This document shows positions 28,023-36,548 of a stretch of DNA of 64,000 bases, in pieces; positions within the stretch are counted from its first letter, which is position 1, and the number at the start of each line of letters is the position of its first letter. The DNA lies in assembly GCF_000308835.1 (NCBI RefSeq), contig NZ_BAGN01000418.1:1-64000 (forward strand), given 5' to 3'. The notes under the pieces were generated by a model. It saw only the letters and a list, made by a program, of their open reading frames with translations, did not search any database and had not been told where the DNA came from. This DNA is from Nocardia vinacea NBRC 16497 (GTDB taxonomy: Bacteria; Actinomycetota; Actinomycetes; Mycobacteriales; Mycobacteriaceae). The position numbers and the translations under genes are program-made.

Positions 28023-28104
28023 TCAGTTTCGAAGAAGCCCGGCGTGGGGTCGCCTCCATAGCATTGGAAACGTCCCCAGCGAGACGATCACGGAGGAAAT
28101 GACA

Positions 28105-28581
28105 ATGAACCAATCGCAGAAGTCCACCAACGCAACCAGCGCGAAGAGCCGGGCCTCCGTCGGATTCTCCGAAGAAGAGCGGGCCGCGATGAAGGAGCAC
28201 GCCCAGGAGTTGAAGACCGCCGCGCGCCGCGGCTCGCGGGCGGCCAAGGCGGATGGGGAAGCCGACGTGGTCGCCAAGATCGCCGAGATGGCAGAACCGG
28301 ATCGCACCATGGCCGAACGGATCCATGCCATCGTCAAGGCCAACGCACCAGCTCTTACGCCGAAACTCTGGTACGGTATGCCCGCGTATGCCATGGGCGG
28401 CAAGGTCGTCTGCTTCTTCCAAACCGCCGAGAAATTCAAGTCGCGGTACGCGACGTTCGGCTTCAACGACATCGCGACCCTTGATGAAGGCACCATGTGG
28501 CCGACCGCCTTCGCGCTGACGAAGTTGACGGCCGCCGATGAGGAACGGCTCGGCGCGCTCGTGAAGAAGGCGGTCAGCTGA
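28105..28581 (+). CDS. DUF1801 (YdhG-like) protein
   Basis: The protein has 158 residues. An N-terminal charged, probably disordered region (SEEERAAMKEHAQELKTAARR) precedes a DUF1801 core: IHAIVKANAPALTPKLWYGMPAYAMGGKVVCFFQ and YATFGFNDIATLDEGTMWPTAFALTKL. Related proteins include the iron-chaperone-like YdhG fold; the biochemical role is not known. The start ATG 28105 lies eight bases after GGAGG; the ATG at 28099 is too close to that site. Confidence 0.85.
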   Translation: MNQSQKSTNATSAKSRASVGFSEEERAAMKEHAQELKTAARRGSRAAKADGEADVVAKIAEMAEPDRTMAERIHAIVKANAPALTPKLWYGMPAYAMGGKVVCFFQTAEKFKSRYATFGFNDIATLDEGTMWPTAFALTKLTAADEERLGALVKKAVS

Positions 28582-28640
28582 GGCGAGAGCGATTGTCGCG
28601 CAAACTATGATGATCTTTCCGATCGGTAGGAGGTGTGCGG

Positions 28641-29612
28641 GTGGGTGCAGCACGGTCTGGAAATCATTGGGGTTGGCTGCGCAAGGCAGGCGCAGTGTTG
28701 GTCGCAGCTGTTCTGCTGTCGTCGATCGGTGCGGCGGTTGCCACCGCCACACCAAGATTGCGCACCCCCGCGGGCGGTTACGAGGACCTGTTCGTGCCGT
28801 CGAGCATGGGGCCGATCAAGGTCCAGGTGCAGTGGGCGGCCCGGGGCGGGAGCGCGGCCGTCTATGTGCTCGACGGTCTCCGCGCGCCCGGCGATCACAG
28901 TCAGTGGGTCAGCGATACCGATGCGCTGCGCCAATTCGCAGGCGACAACGTCACTTTGGTGTTCCCGGTCGGCGGTCGCTCGAGCTTCTACACAGACTGG
29001 TACCGACCCAGTAGTACCAATGGTCAGCAGACGACATACAAATGGGAAACCTTCCTCACCGAGGAGTTGCCCGCATACCTGGCGCGGTTCGGCGTTTCGC
29101 CGACCAACAACGCGATCGTCGGTGCCTCTATGGGCGGCAATGCCGCGCTGACGCTGGCCGGCCACCATCGCGACCAGTTCAAGTTCGCCGGATCATTTTC
29201 CGGCTTCGTGCACCCGACTTTTCCGCTCTGGAACGAAGCGATGCGCGCTGCCATGTGGGACGAGGGCAACTTCAATGTGGACGATATGTGGGGTCCGGCC
29301 GGTGATCCCGCCTGGCGCCGCAACGATGCCACCGAGCAGGCAGAATTGCTGCGCGGGTTGCCGGTCTACGTCTCTACCGGCAATGGCCAGCCCGGACCGC
29401 TCGACCTGCCGTACGGACTCGGCAACACGGTGAATGCGATGGCCCTCGAAGCAATGACGTTGACGTCGGCCCAGATGTTGCGTGATCGAATGGCGGAACT
29501 CGGCATCCCCGCGCGCTTCGACATCATCAACGGAACGCACACCTGGCCCTATTGGCAGCAGGCGCTCGCGTCGGCGCGGCCGATGATGCTCGATGCGCTC
29601 GGCGCGCACTGA
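28641..29612 (+). CDS. Secreted esterase, antigen 85 / mycolyltransferase-like
   Basis: The protein has 323 residues. A signal peptide (AGAVLVAAVLLSSIGAAVATAT) is followed by the Ag85 fold: YEDLFVPSSMGPIKVQVQW, AAVYVLDGLRAPGDHSQW, VTLVFPVGGRSSFYTDWY, the nucleophile elbow IVGASMGGNAAL, and GTHTWPYWQQAL with the catalytic His. In mycolic-acid bacteria these enzymes attach mycolates to trehalose and arabinogalactan. The start GTG 28641 lies seven bases after AGGAGG. The downstream gene is convergent with only two bases between stops. Confidence 0.9.
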   Translation: MGAARSGNHWGWLRKAGAVLVAAVLLSSIGAAVATATPRLRTPAGGYEDLFVPSSMGPIKVQVQWAARGGSAAVYVLDGLRAPGDHSQWVSDTDALRQFAGDNVTLVFPVGGRSSFYTDWYRPSSTNGQQTTYKWETFLTEELPAYLARFGVSPTNNAIVGASMGGNAALTLAGHHRDQFKFAGSFSGFVHPTFPLWNEAMRAAMWDEGNFNVDDMWGPAGDPAWRRNDATEQAELLRGLPVYVSTGNGQPGPLDLPYGLGNTVNAMALEAMTLTSAQMLRDRMAELGIPARFDIINGTHTWPYWQQALASARPMMLDALGAH

Positions 29613-29614
29613 AC

Positions 29615-30076
29615 TCAGGATTGGAAGATCGCCGATGTGACGGCCACATCGGCGAAGCTGTAATACCAGCCGTTCCACGTATCGGCGACGATCACCTGGA
29701 TCGCATGGCCACGCGCCGGACCGTCGGTGATCAACCACAAGCCATTGCCGTACCCGGTCGCCGGGCTGATGCTGCCATCCGACCATGTGAACTGGGCCGA
29801 ACTGGGCGTATCGGGTGTGTTCCACGGAATGGTCACATCGAACTGTCCGGAGCCGATACCCGGAAGCAACGAGCTGACGCACTCCCGCAGTGTGGCCGTC
29901 CGCCGGATATTCTGCCCCGCGCTACCGGTGCCGGGCACCAACCGGCCGGTCATCAGACCGCCCTGGCGGCAACCGCCGCTGCCCTCGCTCGGTGGATAGG
30001 CCTGCACCTGCGGCGCACCGAGCACCGGCAGGGTGCACAGCACCGCCGCCATCAGCACGCTTCGACGAACAGACAC
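29615..30076 (-). CDS. Small secreted protein of unknown function
   Basis: The protein has 153 residues. The N-terminus is a clear signal peptide (RRSVLMAAVLCTLPVLGAPQVQA). The mature part has two cysteines (GGCRQGG and LRECVSSLLPGIGSG), which could form a disulfide, and strand-rich segments such as QFDVTIPWNTPDTP and GNGLWLITDGPARGHAIQVIVADTWNGWYYS. I do not recognise a family. Start GTG 30076 follows GGGAGGTG. Confidence 0.7.
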   Translation of the reverse strand: MSVRRSVLMAAVLCTLPVLGAPQVQAYPPSEGSGGCRQGGLMTGRLVPGTGSAGQNIRRTATLRECVSSLLPGIGSGQFDVTIPWNTPDTPSSAQFTWSDGSISPATGYGNGLWLITDGPARGHAIQVIVADTWNGWYYSFADVAVTSAIFQS

Positions 30077-30279
30077 CGCACCACCTCCCTACGACGGGAC
30101 AGCAATCCACGCGGCCGGCCGCGGATGAACACGCGACGCGAACCGCTGCTGACTCGATCAGCAGTTTAGCGGTCTCCGGCGTGTACACCGGCGCCTCCAT
30201 CGATGCGCCCGGACACGGCGATCGGCCGAAACCGGACTCGCATTGTTCGATGCCTTCGTAGCGCGGCCCAGTCGGATCC

Positions 30280-30903
30280 TTAGTCCAGGACGTAGGGAGT
30301 CGTCGCTCGCGGATCGTCGCGTTGCGCGAAGAATTCGCCGTACCTGCCGAACCAGTCGCGGAATACGTTCTCGAAGGTGAGCTGCGGTAGGTCCTCCTCG
30401 TCCACGTACCCGGCCGAGGCCAGTTCCGGAACCATTTCGCCGCTGTCGATGCGCAAGGCGAGGTCCAGCCCGTGCGCTACGAACAGCAGCCATGCCGCAA
30501 GGTTCTCGGCAACCCAGGTGATGCTGTGGTCCTCCCAGTAGTAGAAGATCCGCCCCCAGGCTCCGGTCTCGGGATCGACTTCGGCGCAATAGGTTTCGGC
30601 CGCGGAATTCGTGTGCAGAATCCGATAACGCTGCGGAGCTTCCGCGGGGCGGGGCTCGGGATCGTCATTGCGTGGATGGTCGAATTCGATGGCGTCGTAC
30701 TCGTCGAACCAGATCGCCCCGATCTCCCCGGCAATCAGCCGAACATCCGCGGGCAACGGCACCGACCAACTGTCCATCACTTTGTCCGCGATGCCGGGCA
30801 CCAGCCTGACCCGCTCATCCGATTCCGCCGCCACCGCCTGTAGCCGCGCGACCGCAGCCCGCGCCTGCTCCATCACGTCGATCAAGTACTCCGCCCCTCC
30901 CAC
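30280..30903 (-). CDS. SMI1/KNR4 (SUKH)-like protein
   Basis: The protein has 207 residues, acidic and without signal. The pattern LPADVRLIAGEIGAIWFDEYDAIEF, YRILHTNSAAETYCAEVDPETGAWGRIFYYWEDHSITWVAENLAAWL fits the SUKH fold, members of which often act as immunity proteins or unknown housekeeping factors. The start is uncertain: GTG 30903 gives the longest form and ATG 30873 a shorter one; neither has a good ribosome site. Confidence 0.55.
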   Translation of the reverse strand: MGGAEYLIDVMEQARAAVARLQAVAAESDERVRLVPGIADKVMDSWSVPLPADVRLIAGEIGAIWFDEYDAIEFDHPRNDDPEPRPAEAPQRYRILHTNSAAETYCAEVDPETGAWGRIFYYWEDHSITWVAENLAAWLLFVAHGLDLALRIDSGEMVPELASAGYVDEEDLPQLTFENVFRDWFGRYGEFFAQRDDPRATTPYVLD

Positions 30904-31013
30904 AATTAGTACATGGCTGTGTCCAGATTCTTTTAGCAGATCGGCCTGCCGCCGCTGGCTTCAACGGAGTGTCCCGGCGAACCATGGCTGGCAGTCGCCG
31001 ACATCGCATGGCC

Positions 31014-31682
31014 TCAGTGCACCAGGGCGGCTCGGGTTTGTGCGTACGCGATGACATCTTCCGCGTAGGCCGCGGCATCTCGCTCCGCGAAACATGCTCG
31101 GAGCTGGTCGAACGCGTCGTCGAGTTGTGGTCCCGGTCCGCGATCGGCGAGCAGGACGACGATCGCCTCCCAGGTGCCGATGTGCGGGTCGGGATGGGTG
31201 AGCAGTTCGTCGAGGTACCGGTCCGGCTCCAGCAGCCGTAATGCGCGGCGCGCGAAGGCGTGTACATGCCGGGGCAGTTCGGTGCGGATGGTGTCGATAT
31301 CGGTTTGCAGTACGTGCTGGCCGGATTGTTCCGGGTCGAGTCGTAACGACCATGGGGCGGTCAGTTCGTCGGGCAGGGTTTGGGCGTTGATCAGGTCGGG
31401 GCCGGTAACCTCTTCCAGTGGTGTGGGCGGTAAGCCCAGCTGTGTGTTGCGCCAGTTGCGGAATTCCCACCAGGCCGTTGGGGTGGCGCTCAACTCCAGG
31501 CCGAATCTGAGCACCTGCTGTCCGCTGGTCCACGTGCGGGAAACTCGGGTGCGACCGACGGAGGCGACACCGCCCGGCTCGACCCGTATCCACCTGGGGT
31601 CCGCGCCGTCAAACCCATACGGTTGCAACAGTTTTTCTGTTTCACGAAGCAGACGGCGCAGTGCCGACTCAGGTCTGACCAT
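31014..31682 (-). CDS. Hypothetical protein, possibly DUF4304-like
   Basis: The protein has 222 residues and is soluble. The opening RRLLRETEKLLQPYGFDGADPRWIRVEPGGVASVGR and the following strand region LRFGLELSATPTAWWEF resemble DUF4304-type proteins found among accessory genes. The C-terminus is helical (LDDAFDQLRACFAERDAAAYAEDVIAYA). I cannot confirm the family. It lies in the accessory patch between two SUKH-like genes. Confidence 0.55.
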   Translation of the reverse strand: MVRPESALRRLLRETEKLLQPYGFDGADPRWIRVEPGGVASVGRTRVSRTWTSGQQVLRFGLELSATPTAWWEFRNWRNTQLGLPPTPLEEVTGPDLINAQTLPDELTAPWSLRLDPEQSGQHVLQTDIDTIRTELPRHVHAFARRALRLLEPDRYLDELLTHPDPHIGTWEAIVVLLADRGPGPQLDDAFDQLRACFAERDAAAYAEDVIAYAQTRAALVH

Positions 31683-31917
31683 GTCCGCAGGTTAACGATG
31701 TGCCCCGACAGATTTGTCGCCATGGGGCAATACGCCGACTTCCACGAGGTGGTCCTGGCTGCGTCGGCGATGCGCGCGAACGACTTTCCCCTGCCCCGAC
31801 AGTTCCCGGTCTTGGCCGATCTCCTGAACAAACGGCCACCAGGTCGATGTGAGTAACGTAGCGGCCGAAGACACGCACTACCGGGTGGCGACGGACGGCT
31901 GGCAGGAGACAGGGGCG

Positions 31918-32709
31918 ATGCGGCACTTCACAATTCACCACGACGGTGTCACGATTCCGGTGTCTCGCGGTGGCGAGGGAAGGCCGCTGGTCCTGTGTCC
32001 TGGGCTGAGCTCCACACAGGCCGACCTGCACGAACTGGCCGAGCTGCTGCGGCGCGACCACGACGTGGTGACCTTCGACCTCAGAGGCCACGGCGTCGCC
32101 TCGGCCGCCGACCGCTACTCCTTCGAGGCGTTCCTCAGTGATCTCGCCGCCGTCATGGCGGAGCTGGGACGCCTCGACCTGCCCTCGGCGCCAGTGCTGG
32201 TGGGCTATTCACTGGGTGCGGATCTGGCCGTGCACTATGCCTGCGAGCGTCCTGACACCATTGCCGAGCTCGTTCTCATCGACGGCGCGAACCCGGTGCC
32301 AGAACCGTTCATCACCGAGGCCGACCTGCCGGAGTTCCGCGCGATGTTCGACGACCCGGCGATGCGACACGAGGCCGAGCAGGCCAAGGGCACGCCGCGT
32401 CAGGTGTTGCTCACCGCACAGGACATCCTCGCCCTGAATCTCGAGATCGATGCGGTTCGATCCGAAATCCTGGACCGATACCGCAGGATCGACCGTCCGA
32501 TCAGCATGATCATGTCGACCTCGATGGCCGGTGTGAGCAGCGAAGGCCGTACACCGTGGCGCAATCGGAACTGGCGTGCCGGTATCGAGCGTCTCGTGCG
32601 CGATCGCCCGCACATCGCCACATCCTGGCTCGACGCCGACCACCGACTCGTCTTCACGCATGCCACGGAAATCGCCCGGATCATCCGGGGGCGGCATCCA
32701 CCCCCGTAA
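31918..32709 (+). CDS. Alpha/beta hydrolase
   Basis: The protein has 263 residues. Motifs are LVLCPGLSSTQADLHEL (oxyanion), VVTFDLRGHGVAS, VLVGYSLGADLAVHYA (nucleophile Ser in GYSLG), and LDADHRLVFTHA near the C-terminus with the catalytic His. The start is ATG 31918. Its last 29 bases overlap the 3' end of a truncated methyltransferase on the other strand, which suggests a recombination junction there. The 235 bp upstream contain no called gene. Confidence 0.82.
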   Translation: MRHFTIHHDGVTIPVSRGGEGRPLVLCPGLSSTQADLHELAELLRRDHDVVTFDLRGHGVASAADRYSFEAFLSDLAAVMAELGRLDLPSAPVLVGYSLGADLAVHYACERPDTIAELVLIDGANPVPEPFITEADLPEFRAMFDDPAMRHEAEQAKGTPRQVLLTAQDILALNLEIDAVRSEILDRYRRIDRPISMIMSTSMAGVSSEGRTPWRNRNWRAGIERLVRDRPHIATSWLDADHRLVFTHATEIARIIRGRHPPP

Positions 32710-32920
32710 GACGTTGTGCACCAGGGAGTTTCTCGGCCAGCAGGCGAAGCGCGAGACCGGTACCGCAGCCGACGTCGAGTACGCGCCGCGGGTTCGGGCA
32801 GGCTCGCAATGCGAGCGCGATCGTCCGGTCGGTGATGTCGCGGTGCATACGACCGAGGAGGTCGTCATCGTAAGTGCGGGCACGCCGGTCGAAGGCATCG
32901 ACATCTCGATCATGGGCCAT
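32681..32920 (-). pseudogene. Truncated SAM-dependent methyltransferase
   Basis: The N-terminal 79 residues are good: FDRRARTYDDDLLGRMHRD, then motif I in RRVLDVGCGTGLALRLLAEK and RLTGVDAAPG, after which a TGA ends the frame. Intact class I methyltransferases of this type have 200-270 residues. The missing part is replaced by the 3' end of the convergent alpha/beta hydrolase. Its start overlaps the stop of the YdcF-like gene by 11 nt, so it was the second gene of that operon. Confidence 0.65.
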
Positions 32921-33599
32921 ACGAGTAAATGCTAGGAGTGGTACGACCGCACCGGCCGTTATGGCCATGTCGGACTGCGGTACGGTCGCGAGCTTCCTTC
33001 CACACACCGTAGAAGGCCAGTAGTGGCTTTGCCGCCATCCACTCACCGAACCGATAATCCGCTCCTCGCACCAGACGCGTCGCCAGCTCCGGGGACTGCT
33101 GGGCGAGGTATTGTCGCGCCTTCTCGGCGTGGAGGGGAATCGAGACGATCTTGATCCGGTCGCTGTTCTTCAGATATGGGATCGCGAAACTGATGTTTTC
33201 CCACGTGGTCCGGCTCTGATCTTCCAGGACGAGGTCCCCGCGATACCCGCAGGTCTCCGTGGCGTAGCGGGCCATCAGGGCGGCTTCGGATTGCGGACCC
33301 GCGCATGCCGCTCCGCAGAGCACGAGACGACTGCTGGCCACGGTCGGGTCGATGGACCGCAGACCGGCTCGCACGCGCCACCGGTTCATGATGTTCGCGC
33401 GTGTGCCCGCGTTGCGATAGCCGAGAACCACGATGGCCTCGGAGGTGCCCGTGACCGATCCCACCAGCCTGTGGGAAGCGCGCCAGTTCTCCCACTCGCC
33501 CCACAGCAGCACGAGCACGAGACCGGTCGTTGGAAGCCAAGTCCGTTTCCGCACGAATTCAGCCAAGCACAAGCTCCTCGAAAGGCCGGTCCGCGACAT
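32910..33599 (-). CDS. YdcF/SanA-like DUF218 protein
   Basis: The protein has 229 residues. One N-terminal hydrophobic helix (TWLPTTGLVLVLLWGEW) precedes the DUF218 domain: EAIVVLGYRNAGTRANIMNRW, SSRLVLCGAACAGPQSEAALMARYA, GYRGDLVLEDQSRTTWENISFAIPYL. ElyC, SanA and YdcF relatives act in envelope or vancomycin-sensitivity phenotypes. The gene continues without a gap into the truncated methyltransferase. The start is ATG 33599. Confidence 0.82.
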   Translation of the reverse strand: MSRTGLSRSLCLAEFVRKRTWLPTTGLVLVLLWGEWENWRASHRLVGSVTGTSEAIVVLGYRNAGTRANIMNRWRVRAGLRSIDPTVASSRLVLCGAACAGPQSEAALMARYATETCGYRGDLVLEDQSRTTWENISFAIPYLKNSDRIKIVSIPLHAEKARQYLAQQSPELATRLVRGADYRFGEWMAAKPLLAFYGVWKEARDRTAVRHGHNGRCGRTTPSIYSYGP

Positions 33600-33649
33600 G
33601 GCTTTTCACCGGTATCTCTCGCTGCGTCCCCGACGTCGTTCGCCGACAA

Positions 33650-33874
33650 TCAACGTCGCAATTCACCGGCATAGCGACCAGGGCAGGTTTCCGGGAACCT
33701 GCGGTGCAGCCGGTCGATGAATCGCTGTATGGCGCGCAGTTCAACCACTAGTTCTGCGCGGGACGCCGGGGGCAGGCGGTGGGGGAGTCCGAGTTCACGG
33801 GTCAGCGTCTCGGCCCGATTCGTCAGTAGTTCCAAGAAGACCTGTGCTTGGGCAAGGTCGGGATCTTCGTGCAT
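33650..33874 (-). CDS. Small hypothetical protein (74 aa)
   Basis: A short, strongly helical and charged protein (DLAQAQVFLELLTNRAETLTRELG, RAELVVELRAIQRFIDRLHRRF). It looks like a coiled or helical-bundle protein. I do not recognise a family. It lies 50 bp upstream of the YdcF-like gene on the same strand and could be part of its operon. Confidence 0.5.
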   Translation of the reverse strand: MHEDPDLAQAQVFLELLTNRAETLTRELGLPHRLPPASRAELVVELRAIQRFIDRLHRRFPETCPGRYAGELRR

Positions 33875-34056
33875 CTTTGAGGCCGTCCTGTGGGCGTCGC
33901 ATGGTTCCAGGCGCGTCCCGGCAGTCGCGGCCCTCGACAGCGTGGGAATCGGACTGATGCTATCCCGCTACAACACACTTCGTGATGACTTCGTACCCCT
34001 TGATCGTGAGTCTTTATACAGCCGATGGGAAGTCGAGGATGCCATCGCTGAAATGG

Positions 34057-34100
34057 GTATGTGAGTGCGAGGTTCCCGAGGGCACTTCGCACTCACATAC
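34057..34100 (-). terminator. Hairpin after the I36-inhibitor gene
   Basis: Perfect 14-bp arms (GTATGTGAGTGCGA / TCGCACTCACATAC) with a 16-nt loop lie ten bases beyond the stop of the minus-strand gene at 34110. Confidence 0.7.
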
Positions 34101-34109
34101 AGGCGAGGT

Positions 34110-34514
34110 TCAGCGGCACATCTCCACCGCGTCGGCCTTGTTGTCGGCGCTGGATGGCAGGGTGCCCCGAGCGTTGTCCGCGACGGAGGCGAGCAGCTGC
34201 CAGCGTTCGCCCGTCCAGTTGTACACCGCGACGGTTACGCCGGTGCGGTTCCAATACGAGGTCAAACGGTCGCCGACGCCGCCGTTGCCGATGTCGTGCA
34301 GAAAACAGCCCGCGTCGTACTGCACGATCATGCTGCCCGTGCCATTGGCGCCGTCCCAGCCGCAGAACATTCCGCCCGGGCAGTCGTAGCTCGGTGACGC
34401 GGATGCCGGGGCGGCCGAGATCACCGTGCCACCCGCGACTGTGCCGAGTGTCAGCACGGCTGCGGCGAGCGGGACCAGACGGCGAACAGCGTTGGCGCGG
34501 TAGCTGATTTTCAT
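34110..34514 (-). CDS. Secreted peptidase inhibitor family I36-like protein
   Basis: The protein has 134 residues: a signal peptide (RRLVPLAAAVLTLGTVAGGTVISAAPASA) and a mature domain with CPGGMFCGWDGANGTGSMI, YDAGCFLHDIGNGGVGDRLTSYWN and TVAVYNWTGERWQLLA. The spaced cysteines and the FC-x-W pattern are typical of the I36 (SMPI, beta-gamma-crystallin-like) family of metalloprotease inhibitors. A GAAGGAA box precedes ATG 34514. It is a single gene ending in a hairpin terminator. Confidence 0.8.
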   Translation of the reverse strand: MKISYRANAVRRLVPLAAAVLTLGTVAGGTVISAAPASASPSYDCPGGMFCGWDGANGTGSMIVQYDAGCFLHDIGNGGVGDRLTSYWNRTGVTVAVYNWTGERWQLLASVADNARGTLPSSADNKADAVEMCR

Positions 34515-34603
34515 GGTGATTTCCTTCGTGAGAATCGGTGTCGGCCTTCCGACGGCTTGACACCAACTCTGTGCGGACTCACCAACGACCGACCAACGAC
34601 CGA

Positions 34604-35221
34604 CTAATCGGGCAGCTCAGCCCTCTGAGCGCTAGGTCTGTCAGTCGCGGCTATTCCATTGCTGTGCAATGCCAATCGCGTTCGCTGGCTTGGCGATGAC
34701 CTGATGGGGATCGTCGTAGATGATCTCGCCTGGGTCGTCGGAGCACAGCCGGAGTATGGTGCGCTCGAACCGCTTTGATCGTGCCCGGGTATGTCGAATG
34801 CCTGGGCGACGGCGAGGCTGTCCTCGTAGACGTGATGCCGGGTGATGAGTTCGTTTTCGATGGTGAGGTGCAGCGCGAAACGGGAGCGATAGGCGCGTCC
34901 GGTCGGGCGGGCAGTCTGGCGAATTTCGCCGAGCACCACCGCATCCGGGCCGTCGACCAGGATGCGTTCGATGACGGTGCCGACCTCTTCGGGCACGTGG
35001 TGGCGAGCGATCTCACGAAAATGCTCGGCCGCGTCGGCGCGTGTGGCGCGGTGCCGGATCCACGGGGTGGTGGGTCGGTTGTGCTCGTTCTCCGGCCAAT
35101 TCAGTTTCCAGTCGCTGACCGGGGCGTAGAGCGCGGCGGTGGCGTCCGGATCGCCTGCACCGATTCGGCGCAGCAACTCCTCGACGACGGTGCGGGTGGC
35201 GATCGTCCCGAGATCGTTCAT
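34604..35221 (-). CDS. SnoaL-like (NTF2-fold) protein with disturbed C-terminus
   Basis: Residues 1-150 form an NTF2/SnoaL domain: VVEELLRRIGAGDPDATAALYAP, SDWKLNWPENEH, RSRFALHLTIENELITRHHVYEDSLAVAQAFDI. The last 55 residues (from GHDQSGSSAPYSG) are low-complexity Ser/Thr/Pro sequence unlike the family. In the neighbouring frame, from about 34780 down to a stop at 34641, the same DNA encodes a sensible peptide (RTILRLCSDDPGEIIYDDP and onward). A frameshift or fusion of fragments is likely. The start is ATG 35221; ATG 35233 is possible. Confidence 0.6.
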   Translation of the reverse strand: MNDLGTIATRTVVEELLRRIGAGDPDATAALYAPVSDWKLNWPENEHNRPTTPWIRHRATRADAAEHFREIARHHVPEEVGTVIERILVDGPDAVVLGEIRQTARPTGRAYRSRFALHLTIENELITRHHVYEDSLAVAQAFDIPGHDQSGSSAPYSGCAPTTQARSSTTIPIRSSPSQRTRLALHSNGIAATDRPSAQRAELPD

Positions 35222-35342
35222 ACCTGCCACCATGCCCGCACCGATGTGCCCCGTCGATTACCTCCGACGTAATAATGTTCGCCGGTTGCGCCGCACAGGT
35301 TCTCGTGTATCGACAGCGCGGAGGTACTTCTACAATCCGTGC

Positions 35343-35909
35343 GTGACGCTCACCCTCGCCGATCTGGTCGGCTACACCGACCGCGACCTCGACACCGACC
35401 TGGCGCGTTGGTTCCCCGCTACCGAAGCCGTCCAGCTTCCCGAGCAGACCCGACCGGTGGAACCATTTCTCACGCGCCTGGCTCCCACGGACGCGGCGGC
35501 GCTGGCCGCATTCGACCGCCGGGTGCGGTCAGGCCTGCTACCACAGTTCTTGGACATCTTCGACTGGTCCTACGGGTTCGATTTCGCCGGAAACGACTGC
35601 GGCATCATCGATTCGGACTACACGACCGAGCTGACCGACGACGATATCTACTCGATCGGCGCGGACGGCGGCGGCAATCTGTATGTCGTACTCACCAACG
35701 GCCAAGTGGCCGTGTGGTTTCATGAGGAGGAGGTGCTCGAAGGCGGCACCCGTTTCGACAACCTCGATGTCTTCCTCTGGTCGTTCGTGCGCTATCGCGC
35801 GGTACGCGCTGGGAAACTCGACCGCTCTGCCGTAGCGGCAGACTTCCTGGCGCTCGGCCAGGACGGCGCACTCGAACCGGAACTCGGCCTGCTGCGCCTC
35901 ATGAAGTAG
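35343..35909 (+). CDS. SMI1/KNR4 (SUKH) family protein
   Basis: The protein has 188 residues. The C-terminal half carries the SUKH pattern: IGADGGGNLYVVLTNGQVAVWFHEEEVLEGGTRFDNLDVFLWSFVRY. The N-terminal half is FLTRLAPTDAAALAAFDRRV and IFDWSYGFDFAGNDCGIIDSD. Such proteins occur as immunity proteins beside polymorphic toxins, but no toxin gene is visible here. The start is GTG 35343. Confidence 0.7.
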   Translation: MTLTLADLVGYTDRDLDTDLARWFPATEAVQLPEQTRPVEPFLTRLAPTDAAALAAFDRRVRSGLLPQFLDIFDWSYGFDFAGNDCGIIDSDYTTELTDDDIYSIGADGGGNLYVVLTNGQVAVWFHEEEVLEGGTRFDNLDVFLWSFVRYRAVRAGKLDRSAVAADFLALGQDGALEPELGLLRLMK

Positions 35910-36187
35910 GACGCCTTCAGCACTCGATATCGACACGACCGATCAGCTGATCCGCCGCAAATTCGACGAGCTGCTGCGTGACCCGCGTCTCGTGCCCGCG
36001 GAGCAGGCCGGACTGCCACACCAGCGAGACCAGTTCCGCAGCGAACTCCAGACGATCGCCATGGTATAGACCTGAAACACCAGCGGCCCGCGAACAACAT
36101 CTACACCGGCCGCATCCAGCCGCTCGAAGCACCGATCAACCGCTGGGGCCAGGAAACCGGGATACGCCCCTCGCAGTAGGCGCGGTC
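35910..36187. other. Intergenic region with possible gene remnant
   Basis: The minus strand contains a 46-codon stretch ending at 35917 that reads like a protein C-terminus (LVSLVWQSGLLRGHETRVTQ) but has no convincing start. I see no complete gene and leave it uncalled. Confidence 0.3.
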
Positions 36188-36218
36188 TGAATATGGAAGG
36201 AACTCCCTTCCATATTCA
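36188..36218. promoter_or_regulatory. 31-bp palindrome upstream of the RAE
   Basis: TGAATATGGAAGG and CCTTCCATATTCA are perfect 13-bp arms around AACTC. It lies 16 bp before the RAE and in the presumed promoter region of helR. It could be an operator or a hairpin in a transcript entering from upstream. Confidence 0.55.
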
Positions 36219-36233
36219 ATCTATAGCGCACCC

Positions 36234-36254
36234 GGGGGCTTGCGGCAAGACCCC
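36234..36254 (+). promoter_or_regulatory. Rifamycin-associated element (RAE)
   Basis: GGGGCTTGCGGCAAGACCCC (36235-36254) matches the RAE inverted repeat known upstream of rifamycin-inducible resistance genes in actinomycetes. The symmetry is GGGG-N-CTTGC-G-GCAAG-N-CCCC. A TATAGC box at 36222 would place the RAE at or near the transcription start. It lies 295 bp before the helR start codon. Confidence 0.85.
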
Positions 36255-36548
36255 GGTCGTACCGCAGAATCACTGGCCGTAGCCAGAACCTGCGGAAATG
36301 GGAGTCGCGAATTGCGTGAGTTGCGGTCGACGTATGGGTCGCGCGGGGATGTCCGCGACCAGGCCATCGGCGACCAGCCGGGGTCGGCGACGGATACGGT
36401 CCTTGACCCGTGGCAGGAGACGCCTGATCTCGACGTCGTACAGACCGTCGCGTGGAGCCTGCCGGATGAACGCCCGCTCCCGGCCGAGTTGGAAGCCGGC
36501 GCACCACCGGTGTGTGTGAGCCCGTCGAGCCAAGAAATGGAGGGACAT
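36255..36548 (+). promoter_or_regulatory. Long leader between RAE and helR
   Basis: The 294 bp between the RAE and the helR start contain no called gene, although the helR frame happens to be open throughout. The region may be a regulatory leader. I see no obvious riboswitch fold. Confidence 0.4.
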
